From Acidobacteriota bacterium (GTDB lineage: Bacteria; Actinomycetota; Acidimicrobiia; Acidimicrobiales; RAAP-2), in contig JAGWHY010000002.1 of the NCBI GenBank assembly GCA_028873575.1, positions 1-64,000 on the forward strand: a DNA stretch of 64,000 bases, read 5' to 3'. Made by a program: the position numbers and the translations under genes. Below the pieces are notes generated by a model. The model made no database searches. It saw only the letters and a list, made by a program, of their open reading frames with translations, and was not told the DNA's origin. Positions 9,084-17,201 of this stretch are shown piece after piece (position 1 is the stretch's first letter; each line of letters starts with the position of its first letter).

Positions 9084-9368
9084 TCACGACCGATATGCGT
9101 CGGCCTGGTGTCTGATTGCGGTGACCTTGACAGTATGCGTGGCTTCATCGATCAAATACAGCACCCGATAGTCACCGCGGCGCGCTGAGTACGCCGGCGC
9201 CAAGGGTGGACCGAGAGGTTTGCCAACACGATGTGGATTCTCACGCAAGGGACCCGAGATGAATTCGTACACAGCGTGGGCGACTTTCTCGGAGAGCGTG
9301 TCGGTGAGAGCCTTTGCTGCGGGACGGGCGACCAGGAGGCTATATCGGTCTCTACCTGGTGTCGACAC
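9084..9368 (-). CDS. RelE/ParE-superfamily toxin
   Basis: YSLLVARPAAKAL, LGPPLAPAYSARRGDYRVLYLIDEATHTVKVTAIRHQADAY. Confidence 0.87.
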   Translation of the reverse strand: MSTPGRDRYSLLVARPAAKALTDTLSEKVAHAVYEFISGPLRENPHRVGKPLGPPLAPAYSARRGDYRVLYLIDEATHTVKVTAIRHQADAYRS

Positions 9369-9648
9369 TGCGCCCGGAGCTCTTCATGGCCACAGCGAGC
9401 TGATCACTGTCGAGGGCATCACCTTCTGAGAGTGCTTGTACTCCCTCCTGGTGAGCGAGCAGCAGCGCCGAGTCGGACAGTACGGCAATCGTCTCACGCA
9501 TGGCGTCGTAGTCGTCTGCCCCCATGAGTACGGCGGCTCGATGTCCGTTCTTGGTTATTTCGAAACGTTCGTGCGTTGAACTGGCTTCGTCGACCAATTT
9601 GGACAGCTGAGCTCGAGCATCGGCGATGGGTAGTGTTGTCATGTACAT
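9352..9648 (-). CDS. Phd/YefM-family antitoxin
   Basis: LPIADARAQLSKLVDEASSTHERFEITKNGHRAAVLMGADDYDAMRET; overlaps toxin start. Confidence 0.87.
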   Translation of the reverse strand: MYMTTLPIADARAQLSKLVDEASSTHERFEITKNGHRAAVLMGADDYDAMRETIAVLSDSALLLAHQEGVQALSEGDALDSDQLAVAMKSSGRSVDTR

Positions 9649-9682
9649 AATTATAGCGCGAATCGTGGAAGTCCGACGCTCA

Positions 9683-9713
9683 AGCGGTTCGTATTGTGTG
9701 GCTCAAGGTCCAC
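9683..9713 (+). repeat. 31-bp inter-cassette motif, copy B
   Basis: AGCGGTTCGTATTGTGTGGCTCAAGGTCCAC; 26/31 identical to copy C. Confidence 0.75.
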
Positions 9714-9818
9714 TGCGTAGGACGAGCGAACCGTTGGTGCTCGGTCTCGTCGACGTTTCGGTATTAATTGGACCAAATGGTGTGGTGTGTTGACCGCGAA
9801 GGTCAGATGTTCCGATGG

Positions 9819-10352
9819 CTAAAGTTCCATCCCGGGATGATCTCGCTCTTTCTTACGTGAGCGTTCGAGTACCTGGCGAAGAATTGGGAGCACGGCGCGG
9901 TCCTTTTCACGCCCGGCCGCTTCTTTGGAGCGAATCACGTCGGCGAGGGCGGCAACGAAGATCGTCAGCGAATCGGTCAGTTGCTCCCTAGTGGCGGATC
10001 GCCGCAGATCGTCATAGCCCCGCGTGCCATCTGGAAGAAGGGCGATGTCCAAGAATCCGTGTTTCGTTACGTACGTCCAGGTTGTGCCCTGCTCAAATGA
10101 TCTCTCATCGAGTGGCACTTCCAATGGTTCATCCATATCTGGAATCCGAAGTTTTGCATTGAGTTCCCTCAGTGCAGCCGCAAGCCTCGTGAAGTTCTCA
10201 CGGGTGCGAGCAGGCGTGACGTCCACGTCGCGTGTCACGTAGGGTGATCCGCGCAGCTCGGCAGCGAGCCCACCTATGACGACGTAGAGCACCCGGTGCC
10301 GTTCAAGGACTTCGAGAATCTCGTCCGGACGATACGGGACGATTTCACTCAT
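9819..10352 (-). CDS. Nucleotidyltransferase-like protein (MNT/AbiEii-like fold), putative toxin partner
   Basis: YVVIGGLAAELRGSPYVTRDVDVTPARTREN resembles GG...hhG...T.D.D nucleotidyltransferase motif. Confidence 0.7.
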   Translation of the reverse strand: MSEIVPYRPDEILEVLERHRVLYVVIGGLAAELRGSPYVTRDVDVTPARTRENFTRLAAALRELNAKLRIPDMDEPLEVPLDERSFEQGTTWTYVTKHGFLDIALLPDGTRGYDDLRRSATREQLTDSLTIFVAALADVIRSKEAAGREKDRAVLPILRQVLERSRKKERDHPGMEL

Positions 10353-10668
10353 GAAGTCTCGCGCCTTTCTGTTCACGTCGTTCGTGGAATCGGACGCGTG
10401 CCATGAGATCGGCAAATCGTTCTGCTGGCGTCATTCGAAGATGGTGATCAATGATCGTCACATTCGAGTCATCGAACTTGGACATGAAGAACGTGAGATC
10501 TAATCCACACGCGCGCACGACTTCGCGCAACGTTTCAAGACTTGGTGATACGTCATCGCGTTCCCAACGAGCTATCACGGACTGCGATTTTCCGAGACGC
10601 GCACCCAATTCGGTCTGTGTCAGGCCGGCGCGCAACCGAGCTTCCTTGATCAAATCTCCACTCACCAT
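10345..10668 (-). CDS. XRE-family HTH regulator, putative antitoxin
   Basis: LIKEARLRAGLTQTELGARLGKSQSVIARWERDDVSPSLETLREVVRACG; overlaps the nucleotidyltransferase start. Confidence 0.85.
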   Translation of the reverse strand: MVSGDLIKEARLRAGLTQTELGARLGKSQSVIARWERDDVSPSLETLREVVRACGLDLTFFMSKFDDSNVTIIDHHLRMTPAERFADLMARVRFHERREQKGARLHE

Positions 10669-10827
10669 GAAGTCATTATAGTACAAATCTGCTATATTTT
10701 ACACTTGCCACCACATTCGATTCCCAACAGTCGTTACTCGGACCTTCTCGGGCCAAAAGTTTCTATCTCGGTGTTACCAGCAACCTGTATCGCGCCCTTG
10801 CTAATGGCGTGCCTTGGACGGCGAGGT

Positions 10828-10858
10828 ACTGGTTCTTATTGTGTGACCCAAGGTCCAC
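10828..10858 (+). repeat. 31-bp inter-cassette motif, copy C
   Basis: ACTGGTTCTTATTGTGTGACCCAAGGTCCAC. Confidence 0.75.
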
Positions 10859-11055
10859 GGATGAGAAAATCGTGAATCGCAGTGTGCGCCGCGCGGCTTC
10901 AGGAAATTCGCACTCTTCATTCGCAAGGGTGGTCCGAGCAGCGCGGCTGCTGCGAGCGGCGTAGCCTAATTTGATAACAAGTGCCATTGTCGCCGACGGG
11001 AACGTGCGCAACAGAGTTCAAAATATTTGGGCGTGAGTGACGTAAGGCGGTAACT

Positions 11056-11436
11056 ATGAAGGCAATCCAAACCACGATCGCGGCGTCATTGGCCGACGTG
11101 GAACTGCTCGTTCGTGCCGCGCTGAAGGAGCACGGCTTCGGGGTGCTGACCGAGATGGACGTGGCGGCCATTTTTAAGGACAAGCTCGACATTGATCGAA
11201 GTCCACTCAAGATCTTGGGCGCGTGCAACCCCGACTTCGCGAATAGCGCGTTGACGATTGACGCCACCGTCAGTCTGTTGTTGCCGTGCAATGTCGTACT
11301 CGAGACCGTGGCGAGCGGTACTCACGTCGCCATCGCCGACCCGCGCGAACTTATGTCCGACGCGAAGTTCGCCGAACTCGCCGACGAGGCCGCTCGACAA
11401 CTCACTGCCGTGATCGCCACGCTCGAGAAGGCGTAA
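11056..11436 (+). CDS. DUF302 domain protein
   Basis: VRAALKEHGFGVLTEMDVAAIFKDKL...ILGACNPDFANSAL...LLLPCNVVLE. Confidence 0.88.
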   Translation: MKAIQTTIAASLADVELLVRAALKEHGFGVLTEMDVAAIFKDKLDIDRSPLKILGACNPDFANSALTIDATVSLLLPCNVVLETVASGTHVAIADPRELMSDAKFAELADEAARQLTAVIATLEKA

Positions 11437-11474
11437 CGCTTCCGCCAGGTCAGTCAGACGAAACTGCGCGAAAC

Positions 11475-11678
11475 TTACTTCGCGTGACACGCCAACTTCG
11501 CGAGTCGCGACCGTGCGTACGTGGACGTGCGCGCGAGGACCGAGATGACGGCGCCGCAGATGGGGTGACCTTCCCCTTCGGTGGTGGGGCGGTTGCCCAC
11601 CTTGAGGCGCGTCTCGCGCCGATCAGAAAGGCGCGCACCGCCAATTTCGCTCGGCGAGGAATTTGTTTCGCACTTCAT
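11475..11678 (-). CDS. Small hypothetical protein
   Basis: 67-aa ORF with strong G/C third-position bias in its C-terminal two thirds (KVGNRPTTEGEGHPICGAVISVLARTSTYARSRLAKLACHAK). Confidence 0.45.
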   Translation of the reverse strand: MKCETNSSPSEIGGARLSDRRETRLKVGNRPTTEGEGHPICGAVISVLARTSTYARSRLAKLACHAK

Positions 11679-11741
11679 TAGCGAGAGTTCTTTGACGCGC
11701 GATACGTGATTGGTGCGGACGTGATGGTCCGACGCCCAGGC

Positions 11742-11999
11742 TCAGATCGTCGACGCGGGTAGCAAGCGGTCAAGGAGCTTCGACATTGGGCACCAACCCA
11801 CCGCCGCCATGAGCAGTTGGTTGGCGCCAACCAACGCGGGAATCAGCAAAAACCAACGATTGACGCTGACGGCGAGCGCGGTGCCGGTCACGGTGAACGT
11901 ACCCGCCAGGAAGAAGAGGACGCGCTGCCTCTTTCCGGCAGTTGTGCGCGCGCACGACGCGGCGTCGGGTGTGGCAATAAGGGGACGGGTTGGGCTCAT
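11742..11999 (-). CDS. DUF2892-like small membrane protein
   Basis: Start MSPTRPLIATP; two hydrophobic segments, LIPALVGANQLLMAAVGWCPMSKLLDRL. Confidence 0.7.
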   Translation of the reverse strand: MSPTRPLIATPDAASCARTTAGKRQRVLFFLAGTFTVTGTALAVSVNRWFLLIPALVGANQLLMAAVGWCPMSKLLDRLLPASTI

Positions 12000-12006
12000 G
12001 CGAATA

Positions 12007-12026
12007 GTATACCCCAATGGGTATAC
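12007..12026. promoter_or_regulatory. CsoR/CstR-like palindromic operator
   Basis: Perfect inverted repeat GTATACCC-CAAT-GGGTATAC 8 bp upstream of the DUF2892-like start codon. Confidence 0.6.
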
Positions 12027-12215
12027 ACGAGTGACCGCGACGTGCGTGAGCGAGTCCCGTGGTGCGTCGTGAGCACCCACTCGTTGTTCGAGGTGTCCCT
12101 AAGGGTGGCGGCTCGTCGCGTCTCTCGTGCATGATTGGCGCAAGCGAAAGTAAAGCTTCGTCGCCGGGCGAGGCGACGGGCTGAGTCTCGTCACTACGTT
12201 TGAAGGAGGGACGCG

Positions 12216-12728
12216 ATGGACCACGCAACGGGGCGAGTCGACGTGTCGCGGCGTATCGCAGCACCCGCGAGCACCATCTTTGACGTTCTCGTCCGTCCTC
12301 AGCGTCACGCGGAATTCGACGGCTCGGAGATGCTCCGAGGTGCTGTCGTTGACACGAGACTTTCTGGCGTTGGCGACACCTTCACGATCAAAATGCATCG
12401 TCTTGGTCGTGACTACGAGATGATTAATCGCGTCGTGTTCTTTGCAGTGAATCGATTGATTGCGTGGGAGCCCGCACCGGGCGACCTCGACACGGCCGGT
12501 GGCGATCCAGAAAGAATTGGCGTCGCGTCGGGTTACCGGTGGGGATACGAGCTGGCGGCGGATGGTCCCCACGCCACCGTCGTGACGGAGTTCTTTGACT
12601 GTGTGCTGCCAGAGAATCAGTGGATTCTGGAGCGTGAAGACGGCACGTGGATCAATGGTCATAACTCGGTACGAGCGTCAATGACGAAAACCCTGGCACT
12701 GCTCGAACGGACGTGTCTTGGCGAGTGA
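12216..12728 (+). CDS. SRPBCC-family protein
   Basis: VSRRIAAPASTIFDVLVRPQRHAEFDGSEMLRG...VVTEFFDC. Confidence 0.75.
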   Translation: MDHATGRVDVSRRIAAPASTIFDVLVRPQRHAEFDGSEMLRGAVVDTRLSGVGDTFTIKMHRLGRDYEMINRVVFFAVNRLIAWEPAPGDLDTAGGDPERIGVASGYRWGYELAADGPHATVVTEFFDCVLPENQWILEREDGTWINGHNSVRASMTKTLALLERTCLGE

Positions 12729-12960
12729 CTAACGTCGCGCCTCGGGCTATCGTCCGCATGGGGCTTGGCCGAGCAGCGCACGCACGTCCTACGCGTGCCC
12801 TGCTTTCACGTCGAAAATCTCCTTTTCGCGACGTCGCGTCGTGGACTAGCCACGAGAAGATTTACCCGTACCCGACAGTCGCGACGCGACGGTTGGGTCG
12901 CGTGGACATTTCCAGCGGCGAACGTCCATGCGACGACCGAGTGATTCCTACACTCGAAGG

Positions 12961-13842
12961 GTGCGCATCGTGTCCTTTCTGCCGTCAGCGACCGAGATCG
13001 TCACTGAGTTGGGGCTCGGCGCGGAGTTAAAGGGCGTCACGATTGAGTGCAATTGGCCCGCGGACGTTCGCGAGCATCGAGAGATAGTGGTGGGCACCTT
13101 CGTCGATCCGTCGATGTCACCGGGCGAAATCGACGCGACCGTGCGCGCCCGCGTGGCCGCGGGACTTGACCTCTACGAGCTCGACGACGAGGCGCTCGCG
13201 CGCTGCGCGCCGGACCTAATCCTGACCCAAGATCTCTGTCGCGTGTGCGCCGTCGCGAGTGGTGACGTCGAGTCGGCCATGTCGCGTCTGAACTGTCACG
13301 CTCGAGTCGTCCAACTCGAGCCCAAGACTCTCGACGACGTGCTGACGTCGATCATCGACATCGCGGAGGCTGCGGACGTGCGTGAGCGAGGCGACGCGTA
13401 CGTCGCGTCGTTGCGCGCGCGATTAGTAAACGTGGCGCAACTTGTCGGTACGCGTCCCCGCCGCAAGGTTTTTGTCCTCGAGTGGATTGATCCACCCTTC
13501 GGCGCCGGTCACTGGGTGCCGGACGTCGTGCGCTGCGCGGGTGGCGAGCCCGTGTTGGCGCGCGCGGGGGAGCGTTCAACGACGGTCACGTTTGACGAGA
13601 TTGCCGCCTCGACGCCCGACGTGGTACTCGTGACTCCTTGCGGTTACGACCTCGAAGGTTGCGCGCGTCAGGCCCACGAGGTACTCCATCAACTTCCGGA
13701 GAAGTGTGAGGTGTGGGCCGTCGACGCCGACGCGGTGATGGTCCGACCCGGTCCGCGTTTGGTGGAGGGTGTCGAGGCGATCGCCGAACTCTTGCACGGC
13801 GTCGGCGATCCGCGCCGTGACCTCGTGCGACGAGTGCGCTGA
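12961..13842 (+). CDS. Cobalamin-binding-like periplasmic-binding-fold protein without signal peptide (BtuF-related)
   Basis: GTG start; RIVSFLPSATEIVTELGLG, ILTQDLCRVCAV, VLEWIDPPFGAGHWVPDVVRCAGGEPVL. Confidence 0.82.
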   Translation: MRIVSFLPSATEIVTELGLGAELKGVTIECNWPADVREHREIVVGTFVDPSMSPGEIDATVRARVAAGLDLYELDDEALARCAPDLILTQDLCRVCAVASGDVESAMSRLNCHARVVQLEPKTLDDVLTSIIDIAEAADVRERGDAYVASLRARLVNVAQLVGTRPRRKVFVLEWIDPPFGAGHWVPDVVRCAGGEPVLARAGERSTTVTFDEIAASTPDVVLVTPCGYDLEGCARQAHEVLHQLPEKCEVWAVDADAVMVRPGPRLVEGVEAIAELLHGVGDPRRDLVRRVR

Positions 13843-13881
13843 GGCGCGTACACCGCTCCACGCGTTCGCTAGGGTGCGTCG

Positions 13882-14346
13882 ATGGACCATCCCACATTTT
13901 CCGATTCGATCGTCATCGCGCGATCACCCGAAGAGTTGTACGACATGATCGCGGACGTCACGCGCACCGGTGAGTGGAGTCCCGTGTGCAAGGCCTGCTG
14001 GTGGGACGAGGGGGCAACGGCGACGGTGGGGGACTGGTTCACGGGGCGCAACGAAACGCCCGAGCGAACCTGGGAGACTCGCTCGCAAGTCGCGGTCGCG
14101 GATCGCGGTCGCGAATTCGCCTTCGTCGTGGGCGGTACGTGGATTCGCTGGGGCTACACCTTCACGCCCCACGAGTCGGGAACACTCGTGACGGAGTCGT
14201 GGGACTTTTTACCTGAAGGTTTGGCGAGATTCGACGAACGATTTGGCGACGACGCGGCGGCGCAAATCGCTGATCGCACCGAAGCCGCCCGCACCGGCAT
14301 TCCCGAGACCCTGGCGCGACTAAAGGCCGTGGCCGAAGCCTCGTGA
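13882..14346 (+). CDS. SRPBCC-family protein
   Basis: FSDSIVIARSPEELYDMIADVTRTGEWSPVCKACWWDEG. Confidence 0.78.
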   Translation: MDHPTFSDSIVIARSPEELYDMIADVTRTGEWSPVCKACWWDEGATATVGDWFTGRNETPERTWETRSQVAVADRGREFAFVVGGTWIRWGYTFTPHESGTLVTESWDFLPEGLARFDERFGDDAAAQIADRTEAARTGIPETLARLKAVAEAS

Positions 14347-14394
14347 CGAGGGCGTCGAACGCGAAGTCGCCGAAATCGCGAGCGCTTCAAAACC

Positions 14395-14428
14395 AAACCC
14401 CCGCGCCGAGCGTTCGACGCGGGGGTTT
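14395..14428. terminator. Bidirectional terminator-like hairpin between convergent genes
   Basis: AAACCCCCGCG ... CGCGGGGGTTT perfect 11-bp stem. Confidence 0.8.
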
Positions 14429-14449
14429 GAGTTTGTAAAGCAAGTGCGC

Positions 14450-15856
14450 TTAGGGCTGCGAAAACCCGAGCATCGCGTTAGGCGCGAGCGAACTCATGAG
14501 TCCCGACACGATTGGCGAGCCGAGTCCCGTCGGCAGGTCGTAGCCACTTCCCGCGTTTGAACCCGGACCCGGGAAGGGTAGTTCGTTGTTCCCCAGCGTC
14601 ACGTCGTGGAAGTCCTGCGCGTAGGTGCTCGGATTCGCCGCGAGGCTGTACAGCGTCGGGTTCAGTGCGCCGAGGTCGCTACCGTGACCCTGGTTGAGGT
14701 CCGCGGCGATGGCGGCCCAAGCTGGTGAGGCCTCACTCGTGCCACCGAAGAAGTAGAAGCCACTGCTACCCGCCCCCAAAAATCCGAGGTAAATCAGGGT
14801 CGCGGTGTAAACCGACGCGTTAAACGAGACGTCCGAGGTGGCGCGGGCGCTTAAGCCCAGCGCGCTCTGGTAACTCGGAGCCGCGAAAACGGAGCTCGAC
14901 GCGCCGCCCGTGGCACCGAAGGCACCGTAAGGGCAGCCAAAGGGGCACGTGGCCGGGTCACCGTCGTTCCACGTGGTTTCACCCGCGTAGCTGTAGTCGG
15001 TCGAGGTCAGTGAGTTGAGCGACGGGGTGAACAGGTTGGTACCCCCCGTTGAGGTCACGTTAGGGTCTGACGCGGGAAAGAGGGCGTTGGCGTAGTTGTA
15101 GCCGTTGCTCGCGCCACTGTCGCCCGATGAGGCGAAGAGACCAATCTTTTCCGCCACGGCTTGGGCAAAGTTCGCGTGAGCTTGTTGGAGCTGCAGGTTG
15201 TTGCCCCCTCCCGCGATGGCCGCCTCGGGCGCGCCGAAACTCATCGAAAGTACGTCACCTAAGTGATTGTCAATCGCGTAGCGCGTCGCCACGTTGATGT
15301 CGTTGCCGTTGGGTGACGAGGCGACGATCAAGTTAATGCGCGCACCCGGGGCAAGGTCGTGGACCGTTTGCACGTCGAGGCTGGTCTCTTCGGCCCAGCC
15401 AGCTTGGAGCGAACCGTGCTTTAAGGAAGGACCAAAGGTGGGCTTACCGTCGGGATAGTAGACGTGTAAATCAGCGCTCGGCAGATTAAAGGCTGCGTCG
15501 TAGGTCGCGAGGTCCGACGCCACGGTGGGGCTGCCGAAGGCGTCGACGATCGCCACTTGTTGACCAGTCCCGGCGAGGACGCCGTTGATGGTCCACGGAA
15601 TCTGGTACGCCTGGTGAAAGGCGGCCGGTCCGTAGCACGCCAGACCGAAGTTGGCGACGCAGTAACCAGGCGTGAGCGCGCTCGCGGCGAGACTCGACGT
15701 ATCGGGCTTGGCTAAGGGCGTTACTTGATAGACAATGTTGTTCGACGTGCTCGCCGAACCGACGGCCGGTAGGGCCAGCGCCCCGAAGGCAAGCAACGCC
15801 GCCGAGGAGAAGGTGAGCGCGCGAAGCGTTCGTCGCGTGAAATGACGTGATGACAT
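14450..15856 (-). CDS. Secreted S53-family (sedolisin/kumamolisin-like) acid peptidase
   Basis: Signal peptide; AEETSLDVQ (Glu/Asp), FASSGDSGAS, GGTSEASPAWAA (Ser). Confidence 0.88.
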   Translation of the reverse strand: MSSRHFTRRTLRALTFSSAALLAFGALALPAVGSASTSNNIVYQVTPLAKPDTSSLAASALTPGYCVANFGLACYGPAAFHQAYQIPWTINGVLAGTGQQVAIVDAFGSPTVASDLATYDAAFNLPSADLHVYYPDGKPTFGPSLKHGSLQAGWAEETSLDVQTVHDLAPGARINLIVASSPNGNDINVATRYAIDNHLGDVLSMSFGAPEAAIAGGGNNLQLQQAHANFAQAVAEKIGLFASSGDSGASNGYNYANALFPASDPNVTSTGGTNLFTPSLNSLTSTDYSYAGETTWNDGDPATCPFGCPYGAFGATGGASSSVFAAPSYQSALGLSARATSDVSFNASVYTATLIYLGFLGAGSSGFYFFGGTSEASPAWAAIAADLNQGHGSDLGALNPTLYSLAANPSTYAQDFHDVTLGNNELPFPGPGSNAGSGYDLPTGLGSPIVSGLMSSLAPNAMLGFSQP

Positions 15857-15952
15857 GAGTCCCCTTTAAAAAGTTTTTGACTACCGACCCTGACGTTAAC
15901 GAGGGGGTCTTTAACAAAAACCAGAAAACCAAGAGGTTTTTTAGAAAAGGGG

Positions 15953-15986
15953 GCGCCCCGCCCCAGGGTGGGCTAGGGCGGGGCGC
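15953..15986 (-). terminator. Rho-independent terminator-like hairpin
   Basis: GCGCCCCGCCC ... GGGCGGGGCGC, followed on the minus strand by CCCCTTTTCT. Confidence 0.75.
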
Positions 15987-16005
15987 GAAGGCACGTCTTC
16001 AGCTG

Positions 16006-16371
16006 CTATTTGACGACGAGGGTTCCCGTCATGAATTGGTGGATGAAGCAGATGAAGTGATACGTGCCCGGCTTTTTCGGGGCGTGAAAGCCCTTCGTTT
16101 GGTTGTGACCGATGTTGCCCGTCGTGAACAACTTGGGCTTCGATGAGGTCAGCGTGTGGGCGACCGCGTCTTTATTCGTGACTTCGATGAGTTCGCCCGG
16201 GTGCGCCTTTACGACCATCGGCATGAACATAAAGTTCGCGATCTTGACGTGGACGACCGCCGGCGCGGTCGACGCCGACGCGGCGCTAAGGCTCGGCACG
16301 GTGGCCGCGAAACTCATCATGAGTCCCGCGGCCACCGAGGCGGCCACTCGTGAAACGTGACGCCGAGCCAC
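16006..16371 (-). CDS. Secreted cupredoxin (plastocyanin-like) protein
   Basis: Signal peptide; type-1 copper ligand pattern AHTLT ... FICFIHQFMTGTLVV. Confidence 0.88.
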   Translation of the reverse strand: MARRHVSRVAASVAAGLMMSFAATVPSLSAASASTAPAVVHVKIANFMFMPMVVKAHPGELIEVTNKDAVAHTLTSSKPKLFTTGNIGHNQTKGFHAPKKPGTYHFICFIHQFMTGTLVVK

Positions 16372-16373
16372 GG

Positions 16374-17201
16374 CTAGACCGCCTGGTTCGTGGCGCTGAA
16401 GGCCAGGGTCATGCCGCTCGCGGTCTGCGCGCCGGGGTACATTCCGAGCACGTAGTACAGAATCGCGATGTGCTGCATCTCGACGGGCTCGATGCTGGCG
16501 GACAGCTCAATGGCGGCCTTACTCATCAACTTTGACGTCTCGACCTGGTAGGTCTCGGCCGCGATGGTCTCGAGGGTCAGCGCCAACTTCGCCAGGCCGG
16601 TGATGTCCGTGACCTTCGCGAAATCGCCCTGGACGACGGGGGTCAACGTCGGGTTCGTGACCGTGACTTTGGCCTTACCGTTGGCGCGCAGGACCGCGTT
16701 CCACGCCGCGGCGTGTTGGGAGTGCTGCGCGCGCGCCGTCGTGGCGAACGTGGCGACCGCCGGTGGGACGGTGCCCAGCTTGCCGGCCGTGGCCGCGCCG
16801 AGTCCCGCCGTGTAGGCGAAGACCGCGAGGTTCTCCAGGCTGGCGGCGACGGCCGCGACGACGAGGTCACCCTTCAGGTTGGCCGGGGGGAAGGCCAACG
16901 CGGAGGCGCTCGACGACTTGGTCGGCCGCGTCGCGGCGCCAGCCATGGAGGGAAGTCCCGCGCCGATCAGCGCGGCACCACCGGCGAGGGTCGCGCCCGC
17001 GCCCATCAAGAACGTGCGACGACTGCTCGCGTTCTTGGAGGCGCCACTGCGCAGACCTTCGACCATGCGTTCGACGCCCTGCCACATCGCGGGCATGCCC
17101 ACGTCGTTGTGCAGTTCGTCGAGTTCACGCGTCATCGACGTGAGTTCACGCTCGGTGCCCTGGAAGGTGCCGGGGTTTTGGATGTGGTCGTTCGTGTTCA
17201 T
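16374..17201 (-). CDS. Ferritin-like domain protein with TAT-like signal
   Basis: SSRRTFLMGAGATLAGGAAL; AAVAASLENLAVFAYTAGL and RAQHSQHAAAWN, EPVEMQHIAILYYVLG. Confidence 0.8.
   Translation of the reverse strand: MNTNDHIQNPGTFQGTERELTSMTRELDELHNDVGMPAMWQGVERMVEGLRSGASKNASSRRTFLMGAGATLAGGAALIGAGLPSMAGAATRPTKSSSASALAFPPANLKGDLVVAAVAASLENLAVFAYTAGLGAATAGKLGTVPPAVATFATTARAQHSQHAAAWNAVLRANGKAKVTVTNPTLTPVVQGDFAKVTDITGLAKLALTLETIAAETYQVETSKLMSKAAIELSASIEPVEMQHIAILYYVLGMYPGAQTASGMTLAFSATNQAV

Noticed and set aside
9783-9807. Possible fourth copy of the 31-bp motif (GTGTGTTGACCGCGAAGGTCA)
   Set aside because: Only short, gapped similarity to the motif's second half; not distinguishable from chance by eye.
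6882-10858. Integron gene-cassette array interpretation
   Set aside because: No intI in the window and no recognisable attC core sites; repeats kept only as an unexplained motif.
10917-11291. Minus-strand ORF (124 aa) opposite the DUF302 gene
   Set aside because: Weak composition, Ser/Thr-rich shadow; DUF302 reading frame is clear.
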